Positions 53,561 through 61,027 of a stretch of DNA of 64,000 nucleotides are shown piece after piece; within the stretch, counting starts at the first letter, position 1; every line of letters starts with the position of its first letter. The stretch is taken from contig NZ_CP029552.1 of assembly GCF_003173775.1 (NCBI RefSeq), forward strand, positions 2,828,001 to 2,892,000, in the 5' to 3' direction. The notes under the pieces were generated by a model. The model was given only the letters and a program-made list of their open reading frames with translations, had not been told where the DNA came from and did no database searches. Source of the DNA: Methylobacterium sp. 17Sr1-1 (GTDB taxonomy: Bacteria > Pseudomonadota > Alphaproteobacteria > Rhizobiales > Beijerinckiaceae). Made by a program: the position numbers and the translations under genes.

Positions 53561-55039
53561 ATGACCCTCGCCATGACGTGGGAGGAATGGGCCCAGCACG
53601 ATGCCTGCGCGCTCGCCGCGCGGGTGCGCGCCGGGGAGGTGACAGCGGCCGAGCTCGCCGCGCAGGCCGCCGCCGGCGTGGCGCTGACGAACCCGGCGAC
53701 GAGCGCCGTGGTCGAGCTGTTCGACGACGCGATCGCCGATCCCGCTGAGGCCGGCACCAACCTCGACGGCGCCTTCGCGGGCGTGCCGTTCCTGATGAAG
53801 GATCTCGGCCCGACCCTGAAGGGCCGACTTCAGGAGATGGGCTCGCTCCTGATGCGCGGCAACCGCGCGGCGAGCGACAGCCATCTCACGGCGAAGATGC
53901 GCCAGGCCGGTCTCAATCTCGTCGGCCGCACCACCACGCCGGAATTCGGCGTGTGCAGCTCGGCCGAGAATCCGGCGGTCTACGTCACCCGCAACCCGTG
54001 GAACCTCGATTTCACCACCTGCGGCTCCTCGGCCGGCTCGGCCGCCGCGGTGGCGGCCGGCGTGGTGCCGATGGCGCACGCCACCGACGGCGGCGGCTCG
54101 ATCCGCATCCCGGCCGGGGTGAACGGCAATCTCGGGCTGAAGCCCTCGCGCGGCGTGTTCTCGATCGCCCCCTACGGCTCGGACCTCACCAGCGTCGTGT
54201 CGATCCAGGGCTGCCAGTCGCGGACCGTGCGCGACACCGCGACCTTCGTCGACCATTGCAGGGGGGCTGCGCCGGGCGAGTTCATGCCGTACTGGACGGC
54301 GCCCGAGCCCTACGCGACGCTGATCGAGCGCGATCCCGGCCGCTTGCGCATCGCGCTGTCGCACGAATGGGGCGATTACCGCGCCGTGCCCCAGCACGTC
54401 GCCGAGCTGGAGCGGATCGGTCGCTTCCTCGAAGGCCTCGGGCACCATGTCGAGTGGGCGCTGCCGGCGGTCGACATCCGGGCCGCCTTCGAGGCCCAGA
54501 CCACCTGCTACATCACCAACTTCGCCCAGACCATCAACGCGCTCATCGCCGCCAAGGGTCTGGAGCGTCCGCCGGAGGACCTGATCGAGCCGATGAACAT
54601 CCGGATCTGGGAGGCCGGGCGCCACGCGACCTACGCCGAGCGGACCGCGATGCAGGCGGCGTTCAACACCACCGCCCGGGGCTTCGGTGCGTTCTTCGAG
54701 GAGTGGGACATCATCCTGACGCCGATCACCGCGAAGCCGACGCCACGCGTCGGCACGACCGAGTACCTGACGATCAGCGACAACCCGTCGGTCTACGACT
54801 GGTTCGAGAACCTGTGGCGCAACTTCGCCTACACGCCGCTCGCCAACCTGTGCGGCATTCCGGCCCTGTCGATGCCGCTGGCCTGGAACGAGCACGGCCT
54901 GCCGCTCGGCATCCAGGCCCAGGCGCGCCAGGGGCAGGACGGGCTGCTGCTCCAGCTCGCCGCGCAGGTGGAGCGGGCGATCGGGGGGAAATGGAACGAC
55001 GGCCGGCGGCCGGGGGTGCATGTGACGGCGAAACGCTGA
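53561..55039 (+). CDS. Amidase-signature family amidase
   Basis: A 492-residue amidohydrolase of the amidase-signature family with the full Ser-cisSer-Lys triad. Lys80 is in PFLMKDLGP, the cis-Ser156 in [14 protein letters not shown] and the nucleophile Ser180 in [13 protein letters not shown]. The 24-residue spacing between the two serines is that of known members. No signal peptide, so cytosolic: it may cleave an amide brought in by the transporter encoded just upstream. Start: ATG at 53561; a family 2 repeat separates it from the ATPase gene. Confidence 0.92.
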   Translation: MTLAMTWEEWAQHDACALAARVRAGEVTAAELAAQAAAGVALTNPATSAVVELFDDAIADPAEAGTNLDGAFAGVPFLMKDLGPTLKGRLQEMGSLLMRGNRAASDSHLTAKMRQAGLNLVGRTTTPEFGVCSSAENPAVYVTRNPWNLDFTTCGSSAGSAAAVAAGVVPMAHATDGGGSIRIPAGVNGNLGLKPSRGVFSIAPYGSDLTSVVSIQGCQSRTVRDTATFVDHCRGAAPGEFMPYWTAPEPYATLIERDPGRLRIALSHEWGDYRAVPQHVAELERIGRFLEGLGHHVEWALPAVDIRAAFEAQTTCYITNFAQTINALIAAKGLERPPEDLIEPMNIRIWEAGRHATYAERTAMQAAFNTTARGFGAFFEEWDIILTPITAKPTPRVGTTEYLTISDNPSVYDWFENLWRNFAYTPLANLCGIPALSMPLAWNEHGLPLGIQAQARQGQDGLLLQLAAQVERAIGGKWNDGRRPGVHVTAKR

Positions 55040-55078
55040 GCGGCCACAAGGTCGGTACGATCCGAGACGGCCTCGACA

Positions 55079-55133
55079 CCCTCCATCGCCATTCCGGGTT
55101 CTCGCCTGCGGCGAGTCCCGGGATGGCGCGGAG
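55079..55133. repeat. Partial copy of palindromic repeat family 1 (E)
   Basis: CCATTCCGGGTTCTCGCCTG next to CGGCGAGTCCCGGGATGGCG forms a 20-bp imperfect hairpin corresponding to the right half of copies A-D. It sits in the short gap between the amidase and mlrC-like genes. Confidence 0.7.
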
Positions 55134-55198
55134 CATTTGGAAAACCTTGGTTTGACGGACGATTCCCGGTCGAAAAATCTCCCAGAGGAGAAGCATCC

Positions 55199-56662
55199 GT
55201 GAAGCTCTTCATCGCCGCGCTCGGCACCGAGACCAACACCTTCTCGCCGATCCCGACCGGGCGCGCCGCCTTCCTGGACGATCTCCACGTCGAGACCGGC
55301 GCCTCGCGCCGCTCGGACCATTGGTTCGCCGGGCCGCTCCGGGTCTGGCGCGAGTTGGGAGAGGCCGCCGGCTACGAGGTGGTGGAGAGTCTGGCGGCCT
55401 TCGCGCCGCCCGGCGGACCGACGCGCCAGGACGTCTGGGAAGGCTTGCGCGACCGCATCCTCGCCGACCTGAAAGCGGCCGGCCCGGTCGACATCGCCCT
55501 GTTCAACCTCCACGGCGCGATGATCGCCGACCGCCAGGACGATTGCGAGGGCGAACTCGTCGCGGCGGCCCGGGCGATCCTCGGCGACACGACGACGATC
55601 GGCGTCGAGCTCGACCTGCATTGCCACCTGACCGACCGGATCGTCGCGGCTGCGGACGTGCTGCTCACCTACAAGGAATACCCTCACATCGACGTCGACG
55701 ACCGGGCGCGCGACCTCTTCCGCCTCTGCGACGACGCGCGGGCCGGCCGCACCAATCCGGTGATCGCGGTGGCGGATTGCCGGATGCTGGCGGTGTGGCG
55801 CACGCCCAACCCGCCGACCCGCGGCTTCGTCGACCGGATGAGCGCGGCGGAGGGGCGGGACGGGATCCTGTCGCTGTCGCTCGCCCACGGCTTCCCCTGG
55901 GCCGACATCCCGGATGTCGGCGCCAAGGTGGTGGCGGTGACCGACGGCAATCCGGAACGCGCCAAAGCCACGGCCGAGGCGCTGGCCCGCGAGCTGTGGG
56001 AGATGCGCGAGGCGACGACCGACCGGCTGCTCTCCCTCGACGAGGCGGTGCGGGTGGCGCTCGATCCGCCGGCGGGCGTGACGGTGCTGGCCGACGTCTC
56101 CGACAATGCCGGGGCGGGGTCGGCGAGCGATTCGACCTTCCTGCTGCGCGCCCTGGTCGAGGCCGGCGCAAAGGCCTGTGCCATCGGCAGCTTCTGGGAT
56201 CCGGTCGCTGTCCGGCTCTGCCGCGAGGCCGGCGAGGGCGCGCGGCTGCCCCTGCGCATCGGCGGCAAGACCGGGCCGATGTCGGGCGATCCGGTCGATC
56301 TCGCAGTGCGCGTCCTCGGCATCGTGCCCGACGCGGTCCAGACCTACGGCAACGGCAAGCAGCCGATGGGCGATTGCGTAATGGTCGAGGCCGGGGGCCT
56401 GCACATCGTGCTCAACGCCTTGCGCAGCCAGGTCTTCCAGCCGAGCGTGTTCGAGCAGTTCGGCGTGCGCCTGACCGATTACGCGACGGTGTTCGTCAAG
56501 TCGGCCCAGCACTTCACCGCCGGCTTCGCCCCGCGGGCCGACCGCATCCTCCACGTCGCCGTGCCGGGCAGCGCCAATCCGGACTTCAAGGCCCTGCGCC
56601 TGCCAAGGACCGCCCGCCCGCTCTGGCCGATCGTCGCCGATCCGTTCCGACGGGCGGGCTGA
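55199..56662 (+). CDS. M81-family metallopeptidase (MlrC-like)
   Basis: A 487-residue protein of the MlrC family (M81 domain plus MlrC C-terminal domain), zinc hydrolases named after the last enzyme of microcystin breakdown but widespread and mostly of unknown substrate. The zinc ligands are Asp139 and His141 (ELDLHCHLT) and His163 (YPHID), with spacing identical to MlrC (167, 169, 191). Further signatures are FIAALGTETNTFSP, LFNLHGAM, DVSDNAGAGSASDSTFLL and FVKSAQHFTAGF. The GTG at 55199 follows GAGGAGAAG. With the peptide transporter and amidase upstream it forms a plausible uptake-and-hydrolysis unit. Confidence 0.94.
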   Translation: MKLFIAALGTETNTFSPIPTGRAAFLDDLHVETGASRRSDHWFAGPLRVWRELGEAAGYEVVESLAAFAPPGGPTRQDVWEGLRDRILADLKAAGPVDIALFNLHGAMIADRQDDCEGELVAAARAILGDTTTIGVELDLHCHLTDRIVAAADVLLTYKEYPHIDVDDRARDLFRLCDDARAGRTNPVIAVADCRMLAVWRTPNPPTRGFVDRMSAAEGRDGILSLSLAHGFPWADIPDVGAKVVAVTDGNPERAKATAEALARELWEMREATTDRLLSLDEAVRVALDPPAGVTVLADVSDNAGAGSASDSTFLLRALVEAGAKACAIGSFWDPVAVRLCREAGEGARLPLRIGGKTGPMSGDPVDLAVRVLGIVPDAVQTYGNGKQPMGDCVMVEAGGLHIVLNALRSQVFQPSVFEQFGVRLTDYATVFVKSAQHFTAGFAPRADRILHVAVPGSANPDFKALRLPRTARPLWPIVADPFRRAG

Positions 56663-56665
56663 GGT

Positions 56666-56818
56666 TCAGGCCGCGTCGAGCCGGGCGCCCGCTCCCTCCG
56701 CCTTCAGGGCGGAGACGAGCCTGTCGAGCTGCGCCCTGACATGCGCCCGGATCTCCTCGCCGGACGCGGTCGTGGCGCTCTCCAAGAAGTCGACCATGCG
56801 CCGTGCCTGAACCGTCAT
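56666..56818 (-). CDS. Small hypothetical protein
   Basis: A 50-residue, mainly helical, charged protein (MTVQARRMVDFLESATTASG... DRLVSALKAEG) of no family I recognise. The ATG at 56818 has AAGGG 10 nt upstream; the frame is open upstream to an ATG at 56914, giving 82 residues. It is convergent with the MlrC-like gene (3 bp apart). Codon usage looks coding. A palindrome at 56865-56884 lies in its putative promoter. Confidence 0.45.
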   Translation of the reverse strand: MTVQARRMVDFLESATTASGEEIRAHVRAQLDRLVSALKAEGAGARLDAA

Positions 56819-56864
56819 CGCGTTGACCCTTCTCGAGACCGGGAAAACCGCTACATCGACGCTA

Positions 56865-56884
56865 TCGTTACAGTACGGAAACGA
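56865..56884. promoter_or_regulatory. 20-bp imperfect palindrome resembling a TetR operator
   Basis: TCGTTACAGTACGGAAACGA reads almost the same on both strands (8 of 10 pairs match) and lies in an A+T-rich stretch (56860-56945). Similar GTAC-centred palindromes are bound by many TetR/AcrR regulators, but no such regulator is encoded next to it. It would suit control of the 50-residue ORF. Confidence 0.45.
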
Positions 56885-57066
56885 ACCTGTCTCATCACAA
56901 TGATGCATGATCAATACATCAAATAAGAGACAAATTCGAACTTCCAGCTTTCACCTCGCAGTGTGGCGGAGGTTTGTTGCGCCAGTATTGCGTGGGGGAT
57001 GACCGAAAGGACTGGTCGCGCGGGGCGACCCACCCTCATTCGGACGAAGAGCAGCGGCCTAGACCG

Positions 57067-58122
57067 TTAGATTTTGACATAAGTGAAGCGGCGCTCAGGC
57101 TCCGCGCGGCCGGCGAGCCAGTCGGCGCCGCGGCCGGCGTCGCGGCTGCCGGCCTGCCAGCGGTCGCGGATCGAGGAGGGCGAGAAGTCGAAGCTCTTGG
57201 CCGCGAGTTGGTCGGCCTCGGCCCGGTGGACGAGGTGCAGGAGCGTGACGGCCGGCCCGTGCGGGTCGAGCTGCTGGCGCAAGGCGTATTCCCGCTCCAG
57301 CCCGGCGATGGCGCGCCGGCCGGCGCTGGCGAAGATCAGGTCGTTCGCCCGTTCCAGGACGGCGTCGAGGGAGGCCGGGCGGGGCGCCTCGAGGCCGAAC
57401 AGGTCGAGGGCGATACAGAGCAGGTCCCGCGGCGGCTCGGCGGCGAAGAGTGGGTCGAGCGGCAGGTTGTTGGTGTAGCCGGCGTCGCAGAGCAGGCGGC
57501 CATCCACCTCCACCGGCGCGAAGGCCGGGATGATCGCGGTCGAGGCCAGGACGTGCTCGGGACGGACTTCCTGGTGCGCGGTGTCGAAGTACACTTCCTC
57601 ACCGGTGGTGACGTCGACGCAGCCGATCGTGACGCGGATGTCGCCCCGGTTCAGACGGTCGAAATCGACGAGCCGCGCGAGGGTGTCGAGCAGGGGCGAG
57701 TGGTCGAACAACGCCACGTCGTTCGGCACCCACGGCAGCGCCGACCACAGGCCGGGCAGGCGATGGCGAAAGATGTTGGGGCGGCCCCAGGTCAGGGTCA
57801 GGAGCGCGTGCAGGCCGTTATAGACTTGCCGCGGCTTGAGCATCTCGGTGGCGCTGGGCGCGGTGTGCTGGGTCGCCTCGTCCCAGAATTGCCGCAGCCG
57901 CTCGACCCGGTGCTCCGGCGCGTTGCCGGCGATGATGGCGGCCGTGACCGCGCCGATCGAGGCGCCGACGATCCAGCCGGGCTCGATCCCGCGGGCCTGC
58001 AGCGCCTCGTAGCCGCCGGCGTGGTAGGCCCCGAGGGCGTTGCCGCCGGCCAGCACGAGGGCGGTGTCGCGGGGCCGTGTGTCCGGGGACGTGGCCGGTC
58101 GGTCGGGTGAGGAATCGGTCAT
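57067..58122 (-). CDS. Patatin-like phospholipase/acyl hydrolase
   Basis: A 351-residue patatin-domain protein with a Ser-Asp dyad. The oxyanion loop is LVLAGGNALGAYHAGGYEAL (22-41), the nucleophile is Ser55 in GASIG, and the acid is the Asp of CDAGYTNNLPLDPLF. STAIIPAFAPVEVDGRLLCDAG is typical of the RssA/YchK type. No signal peptide, so presumably cytosolic or peripheral; it would cleave acyl esters of phospholipids. Start: ATG at 58122. A large family 2 repeat lies upstream, and a short A+T-rich region downstream. Confidence 0.92.
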   Translation of the reverse strand: MTDSSPDRPATSPDTRPRDTALVLAGGNALGAYHAGGYEALQARGIEPGWIVGASIGAVTAAIIAGNAPEHRVERLRQFWDEATQHTAPSATEMLKPRQVYNGLHALLTLTWGRPNIFRHRLPGLWSALPWVPNDVALFDHSPLLDTLARLVDFDRLNRGDIRVTIGCVDVTTGEEVYFDTAHQEVRPEHVLASTAIIPAFAPVEVDGRLLCDAGYTNNLPLDPLFAAEPPRDLLCIALDLFGLEAPRPASLDAVLERANDLIFASAGRRAIAGLEREYALRQQLDPHGPAVTLLHLVHRAEADQLAAKSFDFSPSSIRDRWQAGSRDAGRGADWLAGRAEPERRFTYVKI

Positions 58123-58149
58123 GCTGTCCAGGGCAAGGAGAGGCGCAGG

Positions 58150-58366
58150 ATCTCTCCTCTCCCCGCGGGCGGGGAGAGGGCTCCGGCGACCTTGTCGTCG
58201 ACGGAGCTAGCGGAGGCGCAGCCGGAGCAAGGGTGAGGGGGTCTCGACGAGTGAGGCTCCTCCGGAGACACCCCCTCACCCTCGCGGCGAACCTGCGGTT
58301 CGCTGCTCGCCGAACCCTCTGAACGACGGTTCGGCCCTCTCCCCGCCCGCGGGGAGAGGAGAAACC
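58150..58366. repeat. Large palindromic repeat, family 2 variant
   Basis: CTCCTCTCCCCGCGGGCGGG with GAGAGGG (from 58154) pairs with CCCTCTCCCCGCCCGCGGGG with AGAGGAG (to 58361). Inner arms GGGTGAGGGGGTCTC (58231-58245) and GAGACACCCCCTCACCC (58265-58281) also pair. This variant uses CCCCGCGGGC where the others have CCCGTGTGGG. It lies upstream of the patatin gene. Confidence 0.85.
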
Positions 58367-58452
58367 CGCGCCTCATCAGGGCACCGGCCAGCCCTACGAG
58401 TGGGGATGCGGCAACGACCGCCCCACCGCCTTGACCCAGGTTAACCGAAAGG

Positions 58453-59031
58453 TCAGCGCTCCACCGCCAGCAGCCGCCCACCCTCGTCCATGCGGCAGCG
58501 GACCCACTCGCCGTTGCCGAGGGTGCAGCCGGTGACCGCGTGGATGAACCCGAAATGGCACACGACCAGGGTATGGGCCCAGTCGGGATCCCCGGCCATC
58601 CCGGTGCCGAAGGCGGCGATGCGCGCCGCGAACAAGTGGTCGGGCTCGTGCTCCTCCTCGTCGTCGGCCTCGCGCCACCAGACCTCGTCCAACTGACTCA
58701 TGTCGAGATGGGGCCAGGCGCGGGCGAGGTCGGTCCGGCAGGTGCCGACGTCGCAGCTCGCGCCCCTGCGCTCCCGCACCGCCGGCGTGACCAGGACGGG
58801 CAGGTCCAGGCGGGCGGCGACCGGGGCGGCGGTCTGGAGCGCGCGGGTCAGCGGCGAGCACAGGATGCGCCGCAGGCCCTCTCCTGCGAGCGCGCGGGCG
58901 GCGGCCTCCGCCTGCTCGTGGCCGAGCGGCGTCAGGGGCGCATCGACGATGCCGGGATCGAGGCCCGTGGCGTGATGGTGGAGGTTGAACTGGCTCTGGC
59001 CATGGCGAAGCAGGATCATGGCGGGAGACAT
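58453..59031 (-). CDS. Histidine phosphatase (phosphoglycerate-mutase-like)
   Basis: About 192 residues of the histidine phosphatase superfamily, which transfers phosphate through a histidine. The catalytic motif is MILLRHGQSQFN (His10 in RHG), with LTPLGHEQAEAAARAL, LCSPLTRALQTAAP, VRERRGASCDVG (acid region) and the second His in TLVVCHFGFIHAVTG. It may start at ATG 59031 or at a TTG at 59046 that shares bases with the stop of the upstream gene (TTGA). Either way it is directly coupled to the PRTase-kinase-like gene, which suggests a shared substrate. Confidence 0.88.
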   Translation of the reverse strand: MSPAMILLRHGQSQFNLHHHATGLDPGIVDAPLTPLGHEQAEAAARALAGEGLRRILCSPLTRALQTAAPVAARLDLPVLVTPAVRERRGASCDVGTCRTDLARAWPHLDMSQLDEVWWREADDEEEHEPDHLFAARIAAFGTGMAGDPDWAHTLVVCHFGFIHAVTGCTLGNGEWVRCRMDEGGRLLAVER

Positions 59032-59042
59032 AGGGCGCAGGT

Positions 59043-60803
59043 TCAACTTGGGCTCGCGACGCGCAGCCGCGCCGCGAGGTGACGGCGGTAGCGCCCGGCC
59101 TCGCCGTCGAGCCGCGCCCGCTCCTCGGCCTCGGCGGCCTGACCCGCCATCGTCGCGGCGCCGAGCTGGAAGGCGGCGTAGGCGATCTCAAGCCACGCGA
59201 CCAGATCCGGATCCGGCTCGCGGCCGGTCCGCCGGGCGACGACCGCGCGCAGACGCTGCCCCGTCGCGCCCGCGAGCCCGAGCTCGATCGCGGCCCCGGC
59301 GAGGTCCCAGGCGATGTCCTGGCAGCCGACGAGGTCGTGGGCGGCGTGGTGGTCGACCGCGTCGGTCTTCAGGATCGTGCCGTCTGGCCGAACCAGCCAT
59401 TCCCAGGGGTGCAGCCGGTTGTCGGTCTCGACCGGGCGGACCCCCGCGCCGAGACGCGGAAGGGCGTCGCGCCAGCCGTCGACGGCTCGGGCCGCCGCGT
59501 CGCCGAGCGCCTCGGCGGCGTTGTGGCGGGCCATCTCCCACAGGGCGTCGAGAGAGGCACCGCTTCCGGGCTCGCGGGCGAAGGCCGCGGCGCGGAAGCC
59601 GAGATAGTCGCCGACCCGCTCGGCGAGACGGAGCGGATCGACGCGGCCGCGCGCGAGCGGCGTCGCTCCCTCGATCCAGCGCTCGACGAGGAAGCCGTGG
59701 CAGAACCCGGCCACCTCCGGAGTGAACCCGGCCGCGTGCAGGGCCCGGGCGCGCCGGACCTTCCGCTCGCCCTCCGCCCCGAGGCCGGCGAACTTGGCGA
59801 GCCAGGATCCGCCGGCAGTCCGGGCCAGGAACTTGCGCCGCTCCTGCATCGGGTTGGCCGGCGGCCAGGCGTCGCGATCGGCGAACGATCGCGCCCGCCA
59901 GGCTCCCCCCGAGACTTCCTCCAGCGGCGCGCAGAGCGGCCCGACGAGCGGAGCGAGCCAGGCCTCCAGGCGGTGCTCAGGCCGCTCGGCCCCGCGCACG
60001 AGGTCGTCGAAGGTGAGGATGTGGCGCCGGGCCTGCCCGAAGAGCCGGCGCGTCTCCTCGCTCGCGGCGTGCCCCGGCACCCCGGCATGGCTCGGGAACA
60101 GCGCGACCCGGTCCGCCGCGATTCCCCGGCTCTCCAGTTCGCGCAAAACCGCCCCGAAGGAGCTGCCCGAGAGCCCCGGCCCCTCGTCGGCGACGGCGAA
60201 ACCGCCGCCCGGCCCCAACCGGTCGCGCAGGCGCTCCGACAGGCGCAAGCCGCGCCGGAACGGATGGCCGGTCGGCCGGACGGTCACGAGGTCGGCAGAC
60301 CCGAGGCCGGCCGCGACCATCGCGCCGAGGCTCGTCCCGATGCTGCGCAGCCCGATCACCGTCGTGCCGGCCCCTCTTCCGGAGGCTGCGGCTGCGGCGG
60401 CGTAGGCCTCCGGGTAGACGGCGTAGAAGGCGAAGCCCTCGGGCAGGCGGATCTCCAGGGGGGCGGGGCCGAGCCTGGCGCAGGCCCGGGCGATCTCGGC
60501 CCGATCGGGAACCGCGCCGACCGCGAAGCCGCTGCGCCACGAGGCCCAGACGGCCCCGGCGAGGCGCACCAGCAAGCCGGTGAGCCGGGCCGTCGCGCCC
60601 TCGTGCGCGTCCCGGCCGGTCTCCCGGAACGCCGCGTCGGCCACGCCCTGCACGAGTTCGCCCGCCGCGATCAGCGCTCCCACCAGCGCGGCGTGCCGCG
60701 CGAGGCCGGGGCCGAGCCCGCGCGCGGCGTCCACGGCGTCGAGGAGGCGGGCGACCTCGTCGTCGGGACCGGACTGGCGTCGAACGTCGCCGTAGACGAG
60801 CAT
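59043..60803 (-). CDS. Phosphoribosyltransferase-like and kinase-like fusion protein, uncharacterised
   Basis: A 586-residue protein of no named family that I know. Residues about 145-240 look like a type I phosphoribosyltransferase: GTTVIGLRSIGTSLGAMVAAGLG, VTVRPTGHPF and VADEGPGLSGSSFGAVLREL, the last resembling the PRPP-binding loop. The C-terminal half (about 325-530) resembles the aminoglycoside-phosphotransferase/kinase fold: WLAKFAGLGAEGERKVRRARAL, FLVERWIEGATPL, TDNRLHPWEWLV and KTDAVDHHAAHDLVGCQDIAWDLAG. The catalytic H-x-D-x4-N is degenerate, so it may be an atypical or inactive kinase. Start ATG 60803 assumed; the upstream frame runs into a repeat. It is coupled to a histidine phosphatase. 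Confidence 0.7.
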   Translation of the reverse strand: MLVYGDVRRQSGPDDEVARLLDAVDAARGLGPGLARHAALVGALIAAGELVQGVADAAFRETGRDAHEGATARLTGLLVRLAGAVWASWRSGFAVGAVPDRAEIARACARLGPAPLEIRLPEGFAFYAVYPEAYAAAAAASGRGAGTTVIGLRSIGTSLGAMVAAGLGSADLVTVRPTGHPFRRGLRLSERLRDRLGPGGGFAVADEGPGLSGSSFGAVLRELESRGIAADRVALFPSHAGVPGHAASEETRRLFGQARRHILTFDDLVRGAERPEHRLEAWLAPLVGPLCAPLEEVSGGAWRARSFADRDAWPPANPMQERRKFLARTAGGSWLAKFAGLGAEGERKVRRARALHAAGFTPEVAGFCHGFLVERWIEGATPLARGRVDPLRLAERVGDYLGFRAAAFAREPGSGASLDALWEMARHNAAEALGDAAARAVDGWRDALPRLGAGVRPVETDNRLHPWEWLVRPDGTILKTDAVDHHAAHDLVGCQDIAWDLAGAAIELGLAGATGQRLRAVVARRTGREPDPDLVAWLEIAYAAFQLGAATMAGQAAEAEERARLDGEAGRYRRHLAARLRVASPS

Positions 60804-60854
60804 GGCTGGGATGAGCCCTCTGATGACAGGGCTATCCGGGGGTAGAAGCAGACG

Positions 60855-60891
60855 CGGGATCCCCTCTCCCACACGGGAGAGGGGGGGATCC
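60855..60891. repeat. CCCCTCTCCC hairpin, family 2 short copy
   Basis: GGGATCCCCTCTCCCACACG followed by GGAGAGGGGGGGATCC: a single hairpin end of the family 2 type, upstream of the PRTase-kinase-like gene. The rest of the 60804-61027 gap shows nothing else. Confidence 0.7.
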
Positions 60892-61027
60892 TGTGCCTTT
60901 TCTTCCACCGGACGCCATTACTCTGACTGTAAGCGGCGGGACGATCAGTGGCCGTTCTGCTGCGCAGCCAATCGGGTTCGCGAATAGACTGCCACCCTCT
61001 TTCCCGACTATCTCCGACACGCCTCCC

